Source: Roseicitreum antarcticum
Lineage (GTDB): Bacteria > Pseudomonadota > Alphaproteobacteria > Rhodobacterales > Rhodobacteraceae
Reading direction: 5' to 3'
DNA: 64,000 nucleotides
Assembly: GCF_014681765.1 (NCBI RefSeq)
Contig: NZ_CP061500.1
Coordinates: forward strand, 1-64,000
How positions within the stretch are numbered: position 1 is the stretch's first letter; the number at the start of each line of letters is the position of its first letter. Made by a program: the position numbers and the translations under genes. The notes beneath the pieces are model-generated. The model did not search any database. It was not told where the DNA came from and worked only from the letters and a program-made list of their open reading frames with translations. This document shows positions 8,881-17,381 of the stretch, one piece after another.

Positions 8881-11067
8881 TCACTCGGCGGCGAGCATCG
8901 GAGCACTATCGGCAGGCAGATCGTCTGTCAGAAAGGCAGGAAGGTCAGAAGCACTGACGCTCTCAGCCACTTCAGCAGCATCTGCCCCCTGCCCTTCCGC
9001 GCAATCCTCGGGATCCAATGTTACCAGATCTGCACGGCGCAGGACCTCGGGCAACCAACCGCTGCCCTTCAGCAGCCGCTCGGCTTCAGTAGCCATCTCG
9101 CCCTTCTTGAGGTGATCGAGGAGCTGTGCGGTCGCCTCCCCTTTGGCCTCGCGCACGGCCTCGAGGATCCGGACCTTGGGCACACGGTTCAGATAGGTAT
9201 CCACTGTCGGCTCCCAGCCCGCCTCGACCATATCAAGATCGACTGCCTGTGCCACGATATCCGCCTGCGCCATGCGCCGGGTCAGACCATTGTCCGAGAT
9301 ACCCGCACCATAAGGGTTCACCTTCTCATGCAGTGCATTGATCCCGAAGCTGAGGCAATGGGCCAACAGCGACAGTCGGCTCGCCTGATCGAGGTTCGTC
9401 AGATAGTCCCAGAGGACCACATCTTCGCCAAGCGGTAGATCTGCTTCCCAGGCGGCGTGACGTTCGTCCACAGCCTGCGCCACCGGACTGTCCTTCAGAT
9501 CAGCGGCCTGCGCCGACATGTAGACCTGGCGAACCGAAGCCTCCAAGCAGCCTCCCGACGCACCCGTCGATTGGAACGTGTCGCTGACCAGCTTTGCCAG
9601 AAGCAACGTCAACGCGACATCGGGAGAACGCCCCACGGCCTCGCGCAGTGCCAAGGTCCGGTGCGCTGTCAGTTCAGTGACCAACCGCTCGGGCAATGGC
9701 TTCAACGCGCCATCGTCCTCGTCATCTGCCAGACCAACCCTAAATGGCTGACCACCCGAAGTGATGATGGTCCCGACATTTGCATGAGTATCACTGCCGC
9801 CGCCATCCGAAGTCGCCAGATCACCTCCCTGCCCCGCGAGTGCTGGATCGACACCATCTTGGACCGCGGACTCGTCGTGCCGCTCATCCTCCGGACGCAC
9901 GTAACCACGAAAGACAGCAAGCGCGCCGTAGCGATCAAGCGTGACGAAAGCCCCTGCCCGAGCAATTTCCGTTTGTTCGAAGATTAGCGGACGGTTCTCA
10001 AGCTTCTCCATCGCCTGCTCGAGTTCGCCCAGACGGGTATCGATCTCTTCGGGGAATTCATCCTGGCCAGCGTATTCCTCTTCCAGCGCCCGGTACTCGG
10101 TCAGCAGCTTGGCATGGGCGGCCCCCTCATCGTCCGTCATTGGTGCGGGATCTCCAGACAGACGCCGCAGCCCGTGGCTGTAGCCGTAGGGCAGGTCAAG
10201 CGACACCTCGATCCACTTCCAGCCCTCGACAGCGACCGTCTCAGCTTCGGCCTGCAACTTTTCCGTCACCAGCCGATCGAGCAGCGCAGGGTCTTCAAGC
10301 CAGCCGCCGTCGTCGCCTTGGAAGAGATCATGCAGCATCGTGCCGCCAGCAGCTTCATAGGCGTCGACACCAACGAATACCGCGCGACGATCCGACGCCC
10401 GGACCGCGGTCTCAGTGAGCATGCGCCGGATCTGGAAAGGCTCCTTGTTCCAGGAAGAATTGATCACATCCCAGACCTGAATTTGGCGGTCGTGATCTGG
10501 GTTCACCGTGAAGGCCATCAACTGCTCCAGCGTCATGCCGTCTTCGGCATAGACCTCGAGCAGGGCAGGGGCGACGGAGGCAAGTTTCAACCGCTGTTTC
10601 ACGATCTGTGACGTGACGAAGAAGGCAGCCGCGATCTCCTCATCGCCCTGGCCCTTTTCGCGCAGCGCCACGAAGGCACGGAACTGGTCGAGCGGATGTA
10701 GGGCAACACGCTGCATGTTTTCCGCAAGAGAGTCGTCCTCAGCAAGAATGCCGGAGCCCGCGTCCCGCACGATGCAGGGAATAGGCGTAGTCTTGTTCAA
10801 ACGCTTCTGCTTCACCAGCAGCGACAGTGCCTGGAAGCGCCGACCACCGGCCGGGATTTCGAACTTGCCAGTCTCGGTACCGTCATCCGCCAGGACAGGC
10901 CGCACGCTCAAGCTCTGCAGTAGGCCGCGGCGGGCGATGTCCTCGGCCAACTCATCAACGGATACGCCAGCCTTGATGCGTCGCACATTGGACTGGCTCA
11001 GCACGAGCTTGTCAAAGGTGATATCCCGGGAAGGGGACAGGATGATTTTCTGGGCTACTTTTGCCAT
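8881..11067 (-). CDS. large ParB/Spo0J-type DNA-binding protein
   Basis: From the ATG at 11067 (MAKVAQKIILSPSRDITFDKL; GGAGAA seven bases upstream) this is a 728-residue protein; the frame can also start at 11139. The N-terminal 110 residues form a ParB N-terminal domain with SQSNVRRI, IPAGGRRFQAL and ENMQRVALHPLDQ, the CTP-binding/nuclease-like box of the family. A helix-turn-helix region with IAAAFFVTSQIVKQRLKLA follows at about 150-180. The remaining 500 residues are acidic and helical. It is much longer than a partition ParB (about 320 residues) and is a second ParB-fold gene beside repB. Such long ParB-like genes are common on alphaproteobacterial plasmids; a regulatory or DNA-protection role is inferred. 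Confidence 0.8.
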   Translation of the reverse strand: MAKVAQKIILSPSRDITFDKLVLSQSNVRRIKAGVSVDELAEDIARRGLLQSLSVRPVLADDGTETGKFEIPAGGRRFQALSLLVKQKRLNKTTPIPCIVRDAGSGILAEDDSLAENMQRVALHPLDQFRAFVALREKGQGDEEIAAAFFVTSQIVKQRLKLASVAPALLEVYAEDGMTLEQLMAFTVNPDHDRQIQVWDVINSSWNKEPFQIRRMLTETAVRASDRRAVFVGVDAYEAAGGTMLHDLFQGDDGGWLEDPALLDRLVTEKLQAEAETVAVEGWKWIEVSLDLPYGYSHGLRRLSGDPAPMTDDEGAAHAKLLTEYRALEEEYAGQDEFPEEIDTRLGELEQAMEKLENRPLIFEQTEIARAGAFVTLDRYGALAVFRGYVRPEDERHDESAVQDGVDPALAGQGGDLATSDGGGSDTHANVGTIITSGGQPFRVGLADDEDDGALKPLPERLVTELTAHRTLALREAVGRSPDVALTLLLAKLVSDTFQSTGASGGCLEASVRQVYMSAQAADLKDSPVAQAVDERHAAWEADLPLGEDVVLWDYLTNLDQASRLSLLAHCLSFGINALHEKVNPYGAGISDNGLTRRMAQADIVAQAVDLDMVEAGWEPTVDTYLNRVPKVRILEAVREAKGEATAQLLDHLKKGEMATEAERLLKGSGWLPEVLRRADLVTLDPEDCAEGQGADAAEVAESVSASDLPAFLTDDLPADSAPMLAAE

Positions 11068-11148
11068 CAGTTCTTCTCCACGACGGGCGTCGGAAGCCAC
11101 TCTCCCGATCTCACTTCCCGTCAAACCCTTCACAGCCACTCTCTTCCT

Positions 11149-12327
11149 CTAGGCTGATTTAGAAAGTTGGCCATGGCCAACTAAGGTATGTTTGGTAGCT
11201 GAAATGATTCGAGCTAGGTATGCGTCAGGGTTGGAGATTTGCTCTGCACTGGCTGCAATCTGGTTTTGGGCCATTAGTGTTTTCGCGTAACCTATTGTTG
11301 AGATTGCCTTCGTCAGGGTAACCTGAGCTATTCTAAGCATCTTTCCAAACTCGAAGATTATTTGCACCATAGCTCGCTCTGTTCGAGGCGTACTGGGATA
11401 GAACTCAGAGAGGACTGTCAGACTGTTCCAAAACTCTGTGTTTGAATCTGGCGTAGTTTTTTTTGTATATGATTTTTGTGGTTCTTTGTGCCGGACATTT
11501 CGACCGTCTGTGGCGGTCATTTTGGCTGTATCATCAAGGTTCCGTTGTGGCTGATTTATGGTGGTGGTTTTAGGTTCTATCGTGGCAACAGGTGCTTGGG
11601 TTCCTTCAGCATTGGCCTGATCTACGCCCATGAGAATGTCTGTAAGCTTGTCAACGATTGCGCGGGCTTGCATTAGCGTCGTACTGGCGCGGCGCATGAT
11701 GTTGCGTGTCCCTTCCAAGAAGGTACTTACGTCTTCGCCTACGGGTAGTCTTAAACATTCCATACGCAGCTTATGGATATAGGAGCGAAGACCGCGCAGC
11801 TCATCGGCTTCCTGACGACGCTCTTGGGCGAGGGCAAAAAGTTCTGCTGCCCGTGTTAACAGAGGGGAAAGATCAATTCCGAAAGCGCCGATAACCTTCC
11901 CGCCGCGATGAATCGGGAACCGTTTCCCGTTAGCACTGTCTTTGCGTTGGATCAGCCCCACTTCTTCTAAGCGTTCTAAATGACGCCTGAGCTGTCGCTC
12001 GGTGATCCCCTTTGCCCGAAAGCATAGGGTATTATTGGACGCGTAGACGGTAAGCAAAGTTAGTGGCGAAATAGGTCTATCGAGACCTGATTTGGCATCT
12101 TTGCAAGGGAGGCAGCTGAGCAGAGCATCAATCACCATAACTGAGGCTGCGCGCAGTCCCAGGTCTTTGGAGACAGTGTTGACCGCGGCCATCAAATCTC
12201 GCCTCGTGATCGGTCTGAAAGAAGGTTGCTGCTCGATGCTTCCCATTCCCGCAAAGGCAATGGGCGCCTGTAAGGCACAGTTCTCCTGCGCCTCGACTGC
12301 TGAAGTCGCGACTTGTTCCTGTTTCAT
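11149..12327 (-). CDS. repC: replication initiation protein RepC
   Basis: This 392-residue protein is the replication initiator of a repABC plasmid. The N-terminal half (about 35-190) contains the RepC signature: ITRRDLMAAV, then SPLTLLTVYASNNTLCFRAKGITERQLRRHLERLEEVGL, a winged-helix DNA-binding module. The C-terminal third is variable, as usual. RepC binds an origin that in this family lies inside its own gene. It is the last gene of the minus-strand operon repA-repB-repC. A palindrome that may be a parS site lies in its last codons. The 240-base gap from repB carries a likely antisense RNA that would limit RepC synthesis and set copy number. Confidence 0.92.
   Translation of the reverse strand: MKQEQVATSAVEAQENCALQAPIAFAGMGSIEQQPSFRPITRRDLMAAVNTVSKDLGLRAASVMVIDALLSCLPCKDAKSGLDRPISPLTLLTVYASNNTLCFRAKGITERQLRRHLERLEEVGLIQRKDSANGKRFPIHRGGKVIGAFGIDLSPLLTRAAELFALAQERRQEADELRGLRSYIHKLRMECLRLPVGEDVSTFLEGTRNIMRRASTTLMQARAIVDKLTDILMGVDQANAEGTQAPVATIEPKTTTINQPQRNLDDTAKMTATDGRNVRHKEPQKSYTKKTTPDSNTEFWNSLTVLSEFYPSTPRTERAMVQIIFEFGKMLRIAQVTLTKAISTIGYAKTLMAQNQIAASAEQISNPDAYLARIISATKHTLVGHGQLSKSA
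11166..11181. promoter_or_regulatory. candidate parS palindrome inside the 3' end of repC
   Basis: GTTGGCCATGGCCAAC is a perfect 16-bp palindrome within the last codons of repC. A near-identical palindrome is at 12507. Paired palindromes of this kind are the usual centromere sites of repABC plasmids, bound by RepB. Confidence 0.6.
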
Positions 12328-12379
12328 ATGATTTCAGACGGCAAAATGCGACCAGGCACCGAAATCGGTGTTGCAGTGA

Positions 12380-12463
12380 TTCGTTTTTGGGAGTACCAAT
12401 ATAGTGCTAGTAAATCGGGACCCTCTGGAGAGCTTCACCGCCTTCGGGGGGTTTCTTTTTGCG
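12380..12463 (+). ncRNA. probable antisense RNA controlling repC (incompatibility RNA)
   Basis: repABC plasmids carry a small RNA antisense to the repB-repC gap. Here the plus strand of the gap has an AT-rich promoter-like region near 12390-12400 (CCAATATAGT). About 50 bases later there is a GC-rich hairpin (ACCGCCTTCGGGGGGT) followed by TTTCTTTTT at about 12450-12460, a plausible Rho-independent end. Limits are approximate. Confidence 0.45.
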
Positions 12464-12506
12464 CGCTTGTCTGCCTCCTTGTTGTTTGCTTCTATCTTTT
12501 CCGTAG

Positions 12507-12522
12507 GTTGGCCGTGGCCAAC
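12507..12522. promoter_or_regulatory. candidate parS palindrome between repB and repC
   Basis: GTTGGCCGTGGCCAAC matches the perfect palindrome in repC at all but one centre base. The symmetry extends two bases on each side (AGG...CCT). It lies in the repB-repC gap, a common place for a RepB-binding site. Confidence 0.6.
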
Positions 12523-12566
12523 CTTAACGAAATCAACTGCTTATCGCTCGTGGACCTGTGCCAGCT

Positions 12567-13526
12567 TCATCTATTCTTTTTCCACTCGTCGTAGAGTCTC
12601 TCTAGGTTGGCCTCGACAAAACCGATGAAATCTCGTTCCTTATGTTCCGATACCTCGATCATAAGTCGCTTGCCCTTTGCCTTGAACAAGACCGGCCCGT
12701 CCTTCAATCTGGACAGAGGGTTGGGTGACGCAGGTTTTGCCTCCAAGCCTATAGCCTTTTTACTCCTGCCTTCAGCGGCCTGAAGCGACTCGATGAGGAC
12801 GCTCAGCTTTTCAGTTGGCGTACCATTTTCAGGAACTAACGAAAGCATTTCAGCGCCCGTCACAGCAGTCTCGATCTTGACGAGACGCCTGAGTTCGAGC
12901 CACGGTCGCCGCCCTGCGTCATGGGCAGCGCCAATCGCATAGATCAGCACATCCGGAAGATCGCGCGCGACACCTATCAGCTTGCTGAGGGTTCCCTTGT
13001 CGACGGCGAGGACATCTCCGATTTCAGCCCTGGTGAAACCCTGTTCTTCGAGCTTGATTGCGAAGATAGCTTGTTCGATGAAGCTTCGTTCGAGGCGAGC
13101 CGAGTTTTCTAATGCTTGAGAGACAAGTGCCTCACGTTGGTCCATTTCCTTGATGTAGGCTTTGACCTTGATCCCGAGTGCTCGACAGGCCGCGATTCTT
13201 CGGCGGCCATAGACAACTTCGTAGCGAGGTCCGACTCCGCGCCTATACCGAAGCAGGGCAGGGAGCTGTTGGCCAGAAGTCCGGATCGAGTCAATCAGAT
13301 CGTCAAGCCCCTCGGCCACGTCAAACCTGTCTGCAATTTCGGAATCGGAGATTTCGCTGACATCTACTTCTTGTGAGGCTTGGGCCGAAACTTGAGAGAG
13401 GACGTCAGACATGCTTTTCAGCGAACGAGGGGATCCCTCGCCGGGCTTCTGGTCATTCTCCTCCACAGCCGTAGGAGATTTAGAACCCATTTGCGCTAGG
13501 CTTTTGGCAAGTAGATCACGCTTCAT
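12567..13526 (-). CDS. repB: plasmid partition protein RepB (ParB type)
   Basis: This 319-residue ParB homologue loads on parS sites to segregate the plasmid. The N-terminal domain has the family box RTSGQQLPALLRYRRG and VYGRRRIAACRALG (residues about 80-120), with ENSARLERSFIEQA after it. A helix-turn-helix with FTRAEIGDVLAVDKGTLSKL follows at about 165-190. The C-terminus (about 230-319) is the dimerisation region. Its ATG at 13526 overlaps the end of repA (stop at 13516-13518), showing tight coupling in the repABC operon. Confidence 0.93.
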   Translation of the reverse strand: MKRDLLAKSLAQMGSKSPTAVEENDQKPGEGSPRSLKSMSDVLSQVSAQASQEVDVSEISDSEIADRFDVAEGLDDLIDSIRTSGQQLPALLRYRRGVGPRYEVVYGRRRIAACRALGIKVKAYIKEMDQREALVSQALENSARLERSFIEQAIFAIKLEEQGFTRAEIGDVLAVDKGTLSKLIGVARDLPDVLIYAIGAAHDAGRRPWLELRRLVKIETAVTGAEMLSLVPENGTPTEKLSVLIESLQAAEGRSKKAIGLEAKPASPNPLSRLKDGPVLFKAKGKRLMIEVSEHKERDFIGFVEANLERLYDEWKKNR

Positions 13527-14718
13527 TGTTGGCTCCTCGACCCCATGCGGACTGGATCATCTTTTCAATATCGTTTGAGAAGCTGATCACGGATTCCAAG
13601 GCGCGGTCATAAGTCTTTCGGTTCTTCGAACCGGCAAGATCCACCTCGAAGATTGTCTTCTGAGACAAGCCAGCTTCGCTTACGGCCGATGATTTAACGA
13701 ATGGGGACTTGATCACACTGTCACCAAGTAACTGCCTGATCCATTCGGCCAAATCTTGCTGCGTACTTATGGCAGTGTCGAACCGGGTCAGAAGATACGC
13801 GAAATTGTCGTAGGCGCCGATCCCTCCGTTGGAATGAAGCACTTCCAAGACACCAGATGCCATAGTGAGAAACTGGCTGGCTGAAGCGAGGTCCACACGC
13901 TCAGGGATAATGGTCATGAGCAGCGAGGTCGATGCGCATACTGCCGACATTGTGAGATAGCCAAGCTGAGGAGGGCAGTCGATCAGGATGACATCGTAAT
14001 CGTCCTCAACCTGGCGTATCGGATCTCGAATCCGATTGAAAAACACCGGCTGCTCACCGCGGCTCAATGCCATAGGGGTCTCGGTTTCAAACTCCGAAAG
14101 CATGATCCCGCCAGGAACCAGGTCCAGATTGGGGAAGTAGGTCTTACGCAGAACGTCGGTGATCGGGACTCGGGATATTTCGCCGTCGTTGTAGCGGATC
14201 GCATCATAGAGCGTTCCGCCCTTACGGAAATCGATCTCTGGCTGATATCCAAAAAAGGTCGTGAGCGAAGCTTGCGGATCTGCGTCGATGAGACACACAC
14301 GATAGCCGCGTAACGCTAGCCTCATGCCAAGCGTTACGGTCGTTGTCGTTTTGCTTGAGCCGCCTTTGAAGTTGACTGTGGACCAGATTTGAAGTTTGTC
14401 GCCCTGACGTCGGCCAGGAAGGAACTGGTAAGGGTCTTTAGCGTTCTGCGACAGAATATTCCGGATCTCGAGAATCTTCTCGGCGGTGTAGAGGCGCTTG
14501 TTGTTGGAGCCTTGTTCGACATCGGGTATGCGGTCGTCGAAGTGAGCTTTTCGAAGATAGCCATCGCTCACGCGCAACAATTCTGCCACTTCAGCGGTAG
14601 TGAAGCTCCGTAGCGTCTTTTCTTCTTTTGGCGCTAGGAAGAGCTTGGACATGTGCTCAAGGGCTTCGGAAAGCCGGTCTGCGTCTGCTCTTAGTTTATC
14701 ATGCAGTACTGGATGCAT
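13516..14718 (-). CDS. repA: plasmid partition ATPase RepA (ParA type)
   Basis: From the ATG at 14718 this is a 400-residue ParA ATPase. It has an N-terminal MerR-like helix-turn-helix (FTTAEVAELLRVSDGYLRKA, about 39-58). A deviant Walker A motif, KGGSSKTTT, is at residues 118-126, a second ATPase motif LIDADPQAS follows, and Walker B is in VILIDCPPQLG. It uses ATP to move RepB-bound plasmid copies and also represses the operon in this family. An upstream in-frame codon at 14748 exists, but the N-terminus from 14718 fits the family better. First gene of repABC. Confidence 0.93.
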   Translation of the reverse strand: MHPVLHDKLRADADRLSEALEHMSKLFLAPKEEKTLRSFTTAEVAELLRVSDGYLRKAHFDDRIPDVEQGSNNKRLYTAEKILEIRNILSQNAKDPYQFLPGRRQGDKLQIWSTVNFKGGSSKTTTTVTLGMRLALRGYRVCLIDADPQASLTTFFGYQPEIDFRKGGTLYDAIRYNDGEISRVPITDVLRKTYFPNLDLVPGGIMLSEFETETPMALSRGEQPVFFNRIRDPIRQVEDDYDVILIDCPPQLGYLTMSAVCASTSLLMTIIPERVDLASASQFLTMASGVLEVLHSNGGIGAYDNFAYLLTRFDTAISTQQDLAEWIRQLLGDSVIKSPFVKSSAVSEAGLSQKTIFEVDLAGSKNRKTYDRALESVISFSNDIEKMIQSAWGRGANNEA

Positions 14719-15159
14719 TTTTTGCCCGCTCGCCTCACATCGTCCCATCTGCGTTACTTGATCTGGGTACCCCGTGGAGCATCGAGAAACGCGAAGGACG
14801 TATATTTTCTTCTTTTCACGTTACAGCTATGACGCGAGAAATTGGGGAACTCAAGAAAAAATGTTTGCAACGGTCTTGCGCTGACTGTGAAGGCAACCAC
14901 CATATGAAGCGCTGATGTTAAGAGATTGCGTGATGACCTCATACTAGATCGTTGATTTTGCATGATTATATTATACAGGGTTTATCCACAGAACAGGATT
15001 TTGCTCTGGCGGGTACGCACAGCTGAATCGCCACGATCATCTTCAGTAACGCAATTGATGTGTCCCTGACCACTTCTGAGTTCTTGATCGCAGATCTAGC
15101 GATTCCCTTATGAAGCTCAAAGTTCGAACGATCTAGCGACTGCTGCATGCCGTATCTCG
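14719..15159. other. repA upstream region with a DnaA box
   Basis: This stretch lies between repA and the recombinase and should hold the repABC promoter. A perfect DnaA-box sequence TTATCCACA is at 14982-14990, next to AT-rich DNA (TTATATTATACAG). A 60-codon minus frame at 15148-14966 looks fairly protein-like at its start (MQQSLDRSNFELHKGI), but it lacks a good ribosome-binding site and I do not call it as a gene. Confidence 0.45.
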
Positions 15160-16047
15160 TTACTTAGGGAGTAAGCCTAGGCGCTCGGCGCGCTCTAGCA
15201 GCATCTTGACCGAAGACGGTTGCCAACTGGTTCGCCCGCGTGGTGTGCGCTCACGCATGGCCTCCAGCCGGTGGCAGATATCCTGCAGCGTGATATCAGG
15301 GTCTGCGCCCTTGATGGCGGCGACGATGGTCGGCAGGCGATCATCGGTCTCGCGTCGCCCCGCACGACCAAGCACAGCCTCAGGCAGGAAGCCGTCGTCG
15401 ACGTAGGCCTTCACGGCACGCAGCAGGCGGCTTTGCGTCCAGCGCCGCGCTTCGGGCAAAGGGGCATTTACGATGCGCAGCACATCTTCCCACGCCATGT
15501 CCGGGCGCAACCGGCGGACATGTGGCACCCAATCCTGAGCTGTCTCGTTCAGGCGCTCCATATATCCATCTTGGCGCGCCAGACGAACCTTGCGCAACGC
15601 TGCAGGATCCCTGGCTCGCAGACCAGGATTCCCACCGACGCGTCCCTTGGTGCGGGCGCTGGCCAGGCCCGCTTTGGTACGCTCACGGATCAGCGCGCGT
15701 TCGAACTCGGCTGCCGCGCCCAGTACCTGCAGGGTGAATTTGCCCTGTGGGGAGGACGTGTCGATCGGATCCTCAATGGAGCGGAAGAAAGCCCCCTTGG
15801 CCTCAAGCCGCTCGATTACCTCCAACAGATGCGACAACGACCGCGCCAAACGGTCGATGCGCACGACCACGAGCGTATCGCCCTTGCCTATCCGTTCCAG
15901 CACGCTGGCCAGCACCGGCCGGGCGCGATTGCCGCCCGAGCCCTGCTCTTCATGGATTTCAGCGCAGCCCGCGGATTTCAGGGCTTGGCTCTGGGGGAGG
16001 GGGGTCTGATCCTCAGTCGATACGCGGGCATAACCGATCAAGGGCAT
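15160..16047 (-). CDS. serine recombinase (resolvase/invertase family)
   Basis: This 295-residue site-specific recombinase has the catalytic N-terminal resolvase domain. It shows GYARVSTEDQ with the nucleophile Ser10, then EEQGSGGNRARPVL, VVVRIDRLARSL (the catalytic arginines) and GAAAEFERALIRERTKAGL, the E-helix. Beyond about residue 140 it has a 150-residue C-terminal region, longer than the 40-residue helix-turn-helix of a Tn3 resolvase but shorter than a large integrase. The likely role is resolving plasmid multimers beside repABC or helping a transposon. It is divergent from the DUF1612 gene, with about 220 bases between them where a recombination site could lie. Confidence 0.85.
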   Translation of the reverse strand: MPLIGYARVSTEDQTPLPQSQALKSAGCAEIHEEQGSGGNRARPVLASVLERIGKGDTLVVVRIDRLARSLSHLLEVIERLEAKGAFFRSIEDPIDTSSPQGKFTLQVLGAAAEFERALIRERTKAGLASARTKGRVGGNPGLRARDPAALRKVRLARQDGYMERLNETAQDWVPHVRRLRPDMAWEDVLRIVNAPLPEARRWTQSRLLRAVKAYVDDGFLPEAVLGRAGRRETDDRLPTIVAAIKGADPDITLQDICHRLEAMRERTPRGRTSWQPSSVKMLLERAERLGLLPK

Positions 16048-16272
16048 CAAAACAGGCCATTCGCAATTTCATGTAGCGTCACTAAACGACCGTTTGTAAA
16101 CGAATGCAATGGCATGCTCTGAGGCGCTGCTTACCGGAATGCCCTTGGTTTCCATACAATGAGCGCGATCAGAGAGCCTCGCCGACCATCGCCCGCGCGT
16201 GCTATATAAGGAGCGTGGGCGCACTCTGACAAAACCCTTGGGTAAAGTGCAGAATTCCGATATTTTGCACAT

Positions 16273-17340
16273 ATGAAGTCTCAAGCGCCTGCCTTTCATG
16301 ATGAATCGGACGCTCACTTCCTCGACGCTGAGGAGGTGGAACAGTGGTCTGAGGACGATCTTTGGTTCCTGCCCGGTCCCATGGAAGAGGAGCCGGATTA
16401 TTTGCCGCCTGGACCGCGGGCCGAACCGCGTGAAGCCGAGGTCCTCGACGATTGGCGAAAAGCAGAGGCGGGTCATGCCGCGCGTCTTGCCCGTGTGGCC
16501 GGTCGCGTCGGCGCGCTGGACGACCGCCTGAAGCGCGGCCCGGAAGGATGGCGGCACAGGCTTGCCCTGATCGAGGCTGCCGACCTCAGCTGGTTCGCGG
16601 GTGACCGCATCGGCCCGGATCGGTTGGCGCTCTGGATCTCCATGCGCATTTCTGGCCTCCAAGACGATACCGCCGCACTCGCGCGGGTCGGTTGGGCGGT
16701 ACGTCGTCTGACAGGGGGGCCGGGCCCAGAGGTGGACCTGTCCGCCTTCCTCGACCGCCGCGATCCGGAGAACATGGCGGACGAAGCCGAGCCCTTTGCG
16801 GATCGGGCGGGCGGTTGGCTCGACCTGATGGCCCAAGCCGCCGATCTTCACCCGATAACCCGTGCCTGCGCCGGTTTTCACCTCTGGAGCCTCGCGGGCC
16901 TTGGGCAGCAGGGCGATCGAATGGAAGCGGCAGTCACGGCCGCGCGGATCGCGGCCAGCGAGGGCAAGGGAGCAGTCTTTGCACCTCTGGCCATGGGTGG
17001 GGCAGGTGGGCTGCGCACAGGCGGCCCACCCGCTGACCGTCTGGCGCGATGGCTTGACGGGATGGAGAACGCCTGCCTGACCGGAATGCGGCACCTTGAC
17101 AATATCGAGGCGTGGTCGGCGCGAGCGGAAGCCGAGATGACCCTGCTCTCGGGAAAGAACCCGCGCGGCTTGCGCGCCGTGCTGACGGAATGGCCCCTTG
17201 TATCCGCTCCGATGGCCGAGGCCTTGACCGGAGCCAGCCGTACCGCCGTTCAGCGCAACCTCGCCTGGATGGAAGCGCGGGGTTTGATCCGCGAGATGAC
17301 CGGGCAGGGGCGATATCGGATGTGGCGTGCGGCGAACTGA
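16273..17340 (+). CDS. DUF1612/helix-turn-helix plasmid protein (RHE_PE00001 type)
   Basis: This 355-residue soluble protein resembles the RHE_PE00001 family of rhizobial and rhodobacteral plasmids. It has an acidic N-terminus, a central DUF1612-like part with LIEAADLSWFAGDRIGPDRLALW, and a C-terminal helix-turn-helix (APMAEALTGASRTAVQRNLAWMEARGLI, about 315-342). That C-terminal part is an ordinary winged-helix DNA-binding pattern, so a regulator is likely, though no function is established. Its ATG at 16273 follows TTTTGCACAT without a strong ribosome-binding site. It converges with the Fic gene, their ends 41 bases apart. Confidence 0.7.
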   Translation: MKSQAPAFHDESDAHFLDAEEVEQWSEDDLWFLPGPMEEEPDYLPPGPRAEPREAEVLDDWRKAEAGHAARLARVAGRVGALDDRLKRGPEGWRHRLALIEAADLSWFAGDRIGPDRLALWISMRISGLQDDTAALARVGWAVRRLTGGPGPEVDLSAFLDRRDPENMADEAEPFADRAGGWLDLMAQAADLHPITRACAGFHLWSLAGLGQQGDRMEAAVTAARIAASEGKGAVFAPLAMGGAGGLRTGGPPADRLARWLDGMENACLTGMRHLDNIEAWSARAEAEMTLLSGKNPRGLRAVLTEWPLVSAPMAEALTGASRTAVQRNLAWMEARGLIREMTGQGRYRMWRAAN

Positions 17341-17381
17341 AGACCGCAGCGACCTGCACAACCCTTGGGTCAGCCGCTTTG

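Noticed and set aside
14966-15148. A 60-codon minus frame upstream of repA as a gene
   Set aside because: Its start looks somewhat protein-like, but there is no good ribosome-binding site and the end runs through the DnaA box. It is kept only as a remark.
16069-17361. A 430-codon minus-strand frame antisense to the DUF1612 gene
   Set aside because: It has no recognisable motif and its composition is that of a high-GC shadow frame. The plus-strand protein has a helix-turn-helix and normal codon use.
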